Position numbers and translations under genes: made by a program. From contig CAYPCQ010000001.1 of assembly GCA_964409245.1 (NCBI GenBank), forward strand, positions 124,001 to 188,000: a stretch of 64,000 nt of DNA. Reading direction: 5' to 3'. Below, in pieces: positions 60,267 through 64,000 of the stretch. Below the pieces are notes generated by a model. That model was not told the DNA's origin. It saw only the letters and a list, made by a program, of their open reading frames with translations, and ran no database searches. How positions within the stretch are numbered: position 1 is the first letter of the stretch; every line of letters begins with the position of its first letter. The stretch is from CAIMWS01 sp964409245 (GTDB taxonomy: Bacteria > Verrucomicrobiota > Verrucomicrobiia > Limisphaerales > UBA1319).

Positions 60267-61355
60267 TCAGGACACCTGGTTGCCCTGAGTGTAATATTTA
60301 TACCGGTTCACGCGGTAAACCCAGGCCAGGATTTCCGCCACCGCCACAAAGAACTGAGCAGGAACCTCGCCACCCACGCGGCCATATTTATAGATCATTC
60401 GCGCCAGCGGCTTGTTTTCCACCACCGGCACCTGGTGTTGCCCGGCTAACTCCTTGATTTTGAGCGCGTGCAGCCGGGAGCCTTTGGCGACCACTTGGGG
60501 CGCTTTCATGGTTTTGGAATCATAGCGCAGCGCCACCGCCAGATGCGTCGGATTCGTCACAACCACATCAGCCTTAGGCACTTCCAATAGGGTTTTCCGG
60601 AAGCTTATCGACCGCCGCCGCCGTTTTTGAGCGGAGCGCACATGCGGATTGGCCTCGCTGCCCTTCATTTCCTCCTTTACTTCCTCCTTGGTCATCATCA
60701 TTTCCTTGTGATGTTTCCACCACTGGTAGCCGTAATCGATCGCCGCCAAAAAAACCAGGACCAGCGTGATCCGCAGGAATACTTTCAAGGACGATTCTGC
60801 CAGGAACCCGGCAATTCTTGCCACATCCACCGTCTGGAAAAAGACCGGATCCGACAGCAGCTTCCGGAACTCCCCGTAGATGACAAAAATAATGACCGCC
60901 AGCTTGAGGCACGCCAGGGACGTGGCCACCGCCGACTGCATCGAGAACAGCCGCTGAAAACCCTGCGCCGGATCCAAACGATCCCAATTCGGGGTGAGCG
61001 CTTCCGAGGCGGTCTGGAAGCGGCTCTGGATGCACCCGGCTATCAGGCCACCCAGCATGATCGCAAAAACGATCGGCCCGACACACTGCGCCACCGTCAA
61101 AGCCGCATTGATGCTCTGCCCGGGCAGGAGGTTGATGGACACCTGCCATTCGTTCAGGTGGCCGAAGATGCCGCTCATCGTCAGCGTGAGATGCTTCCAA
61201 GTCTCCCGGCCGAATAAAATGAACGCCAGCGCCGCCGCCAGAAAAACAAAGACCGTCTGGACCTCAGGGCTGCGCGGGATGGAGCCTCTCTTGATGGCAT
61301 CATCCAGCTTGCGCTGTGTCGGTTGCTCTGTTTTTTCAGCAAATTGCTCGCTCAT
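60267..61355 (-). CDS. flhB: Flagellar type III export switch protein FlhB
   Basis: A 362-residue export-specificity switch. The N-terminus 'EKTEQPTQRKLDDAIKRGSIPRSPEV' is the family hallmark. Four TM helices span residues about 30-210. The cytoplasmic domain contains the autocleavage motif NPTH at N268-P269 ('VVVTNPTHLAVALRYD'). Start 61355 (MSEQFAEKTE) is chosen; the frame is open to 61436 but would include promoter DNA. It is the first gene of flhB-flhA and has a well-matched -24/-12 promoter-like site 48 bases upstream. Confidence 0.96.
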   Translation of the reverse strand: MSEQFAEKTEQPTQRKLDDAIKRGSIPRSPEVQTVFVFLAAALAFILFGRETWKHLTLTMSGIFGHLNEWQVSINLLPGQSINAALTVAQCVGPIVFAIMLGGLIAGCIQSRFQTASEALTPNWDRLDPAQGFQRLFSMQSAVATSLACLKLAVIIFVIYGEFRKLLSDPVFFQTVDVARIAGFLAESSLKVFLRITLVLVFLAAIDYGYQWWKHHKEMMMTKEEVKEEMKGSEANPHVRSAQKRRRRSISFRKTLLEVPKADVVVTNPTHLAVALRYDSKTMKAPQVVAKGSRLHALKIKELAGQHQVPVVENKPLARMIYKYGRVGGEVPAQFFVAVAEILAWVYRVNRYKYYTQGNQVS

Positions 61356-61402
61356 GAATCCGGCCCCAACGGGCCTCAACTCGTTAATCCGCCGAACCAC
61401 AA

Positions 61403-61419
61403 AGCAAGTTCCGAGCCAA
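61403..61419 (-). promoter_or_regulatory. -24/-12 (sigma-54) promoter-like element before flhB-flhA
   Basis: Coding-strand TTGGCTCGGAACTTGCT matches the consensus TTGGCACG-N4-TTGCT at all but one fixed position (T for A). GG-N10-GC spacing is exact. Predicted start about 61392, giving a 37-base leader before the flhB ATG. Confidence 0.7.
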
Positions 61420-62466
61420 ATGTATTTGACAGCCATCGAGGCCTCCTGGCTTGCGGCGCATGGAGGTCAACGCCAGTTTTTGGAGTACCCTGATATACGC
61501 CGCTTTCACTTCCCAACCGATTTTGGAATCACTGCGGCACAGTCCCCCTATTGCGAGGCAGAAAGCAGCAAAGAAACCGAAGCCGGAGGACAGGAAAAGC
61601 CGCGAGCGCGGAGCGGACCGTTGGTTCGCGTAACGAACCTTTGGCGGCAGCCAGGGATTTTAACCCACGGTTGGGGGCCGGCCAAACGCCCAACGCGGCG
61701 GCACGGCGCCTGAGTTTGATCCCATGCGCCCGGGATAGGCCTCGAGCCAGGGGTGCCTTGGTGCGCGGGCTTTTTCAAAGCCTGCCGCGCCTGCAAAAAC
61801 ATCATCCACGGAAAGGGAACCCGCATTCCGAGCCCCAATGGAGCGGCGATAAAACCGTTGCTGGGCATCGCCGTGGGTTTCGCACCAGCCAGCCCATTTT
61901 CAAGCCCTGAAAGGGCGGGATCACCCTGCCTGCCCTGTCCATTTTGTGCCTTTGCGTTCTTTCGTGGCCAGGCCCCTTTCCCTCCGGCAAACCAGGCAAA
62001 AACACAACGCCGGGGCTCCAGCCGGCAGACGTTGATAACCTTGCTGTGGATCGGGATTCCATCCTCAGGATATAGCGCGTCCAAGCCCCATAATCCGCCA
62101 GCCTTTCCCCCGCTGCTGACTGATTGACCGGCGAACACGTCCGCTGCAAAGGCTGGCCTGTGCCAGCGTAAACCTGCCCGCACCGCTCGCTGCGGGCCCC
62201 CCTCCGTTAGTGGTTCCAAAAGGTGAGCGTTGTTCCCACGAGAATCAGGGCGGTTTTCTACAGGCTACCCTGGCCCTCTCTATAAGCCGTGCCCAGGCAA
62301 TTGGCGCAGCCGCGCCGGCTGGAACTTTTTGCGCAAGATATTCTTCATTGGCCGCTGATCCCGATGAGATCGGAATTCGCGGCTCACTGCTCGTCCTGCG
62401 CAAAAACCGGCAGCGCAATCACTTCCAGCCCCACTGCCCGAACCCAACCAAGGCTCACGCCTGGGC
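61420..62466. other. Long non-coding stretch with repeat-like segments
   Basis: Just over 1 kb between the flhB promoter and the lyase terminator. The open frames here (e.g. 61548-62219 on the minus strand) have low-complexity, family-less translations. Visible structure: a perfect GGTTCG/CGAACC hairpin at 61623-61639; a segment around 61828-61919 with 'gagccccaatgg' and 'aagccctgaaagggcgg'; and 'tttgtgcctttgcgttctt' near 61944-61962. The last two are reminiscent of dispersed intergenic repeats of PVC and Bacteroidota genomes. I cannot confirm repeat copies inside this window. It may be eroded mobile or repeat DNA. Confidence 0.4.
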
Positions 62467-62494
62467 AAAAAAAGAACCCGGCCGGGCCGGGCTC
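62467..62494 (-). terminator. Intrinsic terminator of the lyase gene
   Basis: Coding-strand stem GAGCCCGGC / GCCGGGTTC (9 pairs, one G-T) with a 3-base loop is followed directly by seven T residues, 24 bases after the lyase stop codon. This is the clearest rho-independent terminator in the window. Confidence 0.85.
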
Positions 62495-62517
62495 CTGAGG
62501 GGGATGGAAAATATGGA

Positions 62518-63981
62518 TTACAGGCTGTCGCCAAAATCCGCGCGGAACTTGGCCACGAGCTTGGCGGGCCAGGGGCTGGTGGGCTCCAGCTTGCCACCGA
62601 AGAAGCGCAGGACGGGCGGTTCCTCGTAGAACTTCAAGCCGCCAACCAGCTCCCGGTTCCGGTAGAGCCAGTTCAAGCGGTCGGTGGCATACATCACCTG
62701 GGAAAGCGTAAACACCCGGCGCGGCATGGCCAGCCGGAGCAGCTCAACGTCCGCCAGCACGTCGTTGCCGCTGGCGTCGCGCACGCTGGAGATGGTGCCG
62801 CGCTCCATGCCCCGGACGCCGGAGATCAGGAAATAGGCCGCGGCGAGCGCACCGGCGGGATATTCCTTCTGGGGCACGTGGGCCAGGAACTGGCCGGCGT
62901 CGATATGCACGCCCAAACCGCCGGCGGGGGTCACCACTGGCACGCCCAGTTTTTCCAGCTCGTTGACCATGTATTTGATGAAGGAAGGGGACTGGGAGAT
63001 GACGGTTTCATCGAGCGTTTCGATCAAGCCGATGGCCATGGCCTCCACTTCGCGGATGGACATGCCGCCGTAGGTGTAAAAGCCTTCATAGAGCGGCACG
63101 AGATCCCGCATTTTCTTGTGGATCTCCTCGTTGTTCGTGCAGATGCCGCCGCCGCGGGTGGAGCTGACCTTGCGGCTGGAGAAATAGGTCACATCGACCA
63201 GGCCGAGCATCTCATGCAGGATCTCCTTGATGGACTTGTTCTTGAACTCCACCTCACGCTGCTTGATGAAATAAGCGTTTTCACCAATCAAGCTGGCGTC
63301 CAGCACGATCATGATGCCGTGTTCGCTGGCGACCTTGCGCACCTCGCGCATGTTGGCGATGGAGAACGGCTGCCCGCCGATCAGGTTGGTGGACGCTTCC
63401 AGCCGGATGTAGGCCACTTTGTCGGCTCCGTAACGCTTGATGATGTCCTTGAGCTTGGCGATATCGAGGTTGCCCTTGAAGGGATGGCTGCTTTTGATCT
63501 TCAAGGCTTCGTCGGTGTAAATCTCAAAAATGGTGCCGCCGTTGATCTCGATGTGGGCCTTGGTGGTGGTGAAATGGTAATTCATCGGCACGACATCGCC
63601 CTGCTTGATGAAGGTCTGGGAGATGATGTTTTCGGCGGCGCGGCCCTGGTGCACCGGCAGGAAATACTTGCAGTTGAAGGTTTCCAAGATCGCCTCTTCC
63701 AGGCGCATGTAACTTTGCGATCCGGCGTAGGCATCGTCTGCCCGCAGCATCGAGGACACCTGGTTATCGCTCATGGCGTTGGTGCCGCTATCGGTGAGCA
63801 TGTCCAGGAACACGGTCTTGGTGGTGAGCAGGAACGTATTGAAACCGCCTTCGACGATCGCCTTGAGCCGCTCCTCGATGGGGATGAGGTTCAGCTTTTG
63901 CACAATACGCACCTTGTGCAGTTCCAAGGGGATCTCTTGGCCGCTGAAAAACTTCACACACTGACTCTTATTATTTTCCAT
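62518..63981 (-). CDS. Beta-eliminating lyase, tryptophanase/tyrosine phenol-lyase family
   Basis: A 487-residue PLP enzyme. Family blocks: 'LLTDSGTNAMSDNQ', 'DDAYAGSQSYMRLE', 'PVHQGRAAENI', 'FKGNLDIAKL', 'GGQPFSIANMREV', 'AENAYFIKQRE'-like 'GENAYFIKQREVEF', and the PLP lysine K271 in 'FSSRKVSSTRGGG' (position equivalent to E. coli TnaA K270, where the motif is SAKK). The reaction is C-beta elimination of tryptophan, tyrosine or a related amino acid to pyruvate and ammonia. The altered residues around the PLP lysine and the D-x-S-L segment make substrate assignment unsafe. The start at 63981 is only 19 bases from the window end, so upstream context is missing. It ends in a strong terminator. 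Confidence 0.85.
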   Translation of the reverse strand: MENNKSQCVKFFSGQEIPLELHKVRIVQKLNLIPIEERLKAIVEGGFNTFLLTTKTVFLDMLTDSGTNAMSDNQVSSMLRADDAYAGSQSYMRLEEAILETFNCKYFLPVHQGRAAENIISQTFIKQGDVVPMNYHFTTTKAHIEINGGTIFEIYTDEALKIKSSHPFKGNLDIAKLKDIIKRYGADKVAYIRLEASTNLIGGQPFSIANMREVRKVASEHGIMIVLDASLIGENAYFIKQREVEFKNKSIKEILHEMLGLVDVTYFSSRKVSSTRGGGICTNNEEIHKKMRDLVPLYEGFYTYGGMSIREVEAMAIGLIETLDETVISQSPSFIKYMVNELEKLGVPVVTPAGGLGVHIDAGQFLAHVPQKEYPAGALAAAYFLISGVRGMERGTISSVRDASGNDVLADVELLRLAMPRRVFTLSQVMYATDRLNWLYRNRELVGGLKFYEEPPVLRFFGGKLEPTSPWPAKLVAKFRADFGDSL

Positions 63982-64000
63982 AATATTGCACTTAATACTT

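Noticed and set aside
58110..61355. FlhA/FlhB as parts of a virulence-type injectisome (SctV/SctU).
   Set aside because: Neighbours flhF, fliA, motA and motB are flagellar; no secretin, needle or ATPase genes of an injectisome are present.
61548..62219. A 223-codon minus-strand frame in the gap upstream of flhB.
   Set aside because: No family resemblance, low-complexity sequence and overlap with repeat-like DNA; no start-site signal.
1..64000. CRISPR arrays, tRNA or rRNA genes, insertion sequences with transposase, prophage genes.
   Set aside because: None seen on either strand: no regularly spaced repeats, no cloverleaf-like conserved TTCGA arms in gaps, and no transposase, integrase or phage structural motifs among the coding frames.

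Overview
The window is high-GC, densely coded DNA. Its gene content points to a free-living, motile, polysaccharide-degrading bacterium of the PVC group, most likely Verrucomicrobiota. The pointers are large secreted GH2-type enzymes with C-terminal discoidin-like modules, a Gld-like ABC / DUF4340 / AsmA-like operon, ComB, a fused CobA-HemD protein, few Shine-Dalgarno sequences and a divergent flagellar cluster. This taxonomic call is an inference from gene content; no rRNA, tRNA or other phylogenetic marker was seen.

Layout. 1-1338 (+): end of an exopolysaccharide locus (export protein C-terminus, then a polyprenyl-phosphate sugar transferase). 1410-11155 (-): a probable five-gene unit running H-NOX nitric-oxide sensor, HNOBA-PAS-GAF hybrid kinase, CHASE-PAS hybrid kinase, small membrane protein, glycosyltransferase. 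It suggests a gas-sensing phosphorelay tied to envelope polysaccharide. 11656-14889 (+): a large secreted beta-propeller protein. 14903-17098 (-): apt, an OGG1-type DNA glycosylase and comB. 17168-18229 (-): an RpoD-family sigma factor. 18411-30680: housekeeping and metabolic genes (glutathione peroxidase, Zn-alcohol dehydrogenase, prenyl synthase, SppA, RadC, an HTH-MBL hydrolase, GlgB) and an unusual GDPD plus glycoside hydrolase fusion. 30786-38041 (-): two tandem, translationally coupled GH2 enzymes. 38100-39542 (-): a DUF2851 protein. 39723-48472 (+): a five-gene ABC exporter/GldG/DUF4340/AsmA-like unit. 48620-53010: a hemerythrin preceded by an exact FNR/Dnr-type palindrome, a mutarotase-like protein, CobA-HemD and an AEC transporter. 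53180-61355 (-): a flagellar cluster flhB-flhA / sigma-like orf149-flhF / orf83-fliA-motA-motB-orf95. 61356-62517: a long non-coding stretch. 62518-63981 (-): a tryptophanase-family lyase with a terminator.

The most interesting signal is in the flagellar cluster. Each of its three transcription units is preceded by a -24/-12 (sigma-54) promoter-like sequence with correct GG-N10-GC spacing. The middle unit starts with a protein resembling only region 2 of the FliA encoded 2 kb away, so it is a sigma factor without promoter-recognition region 4. Other notable points are the H-NOX/HNOBA kinase unit with 11-bp and 9-bp homopolymer tracts in the neighbouring kinase gene, the FNR-type site at the hemerythrin gene, the GDPD-glycosidase fusion and a degenerate CobA domain.
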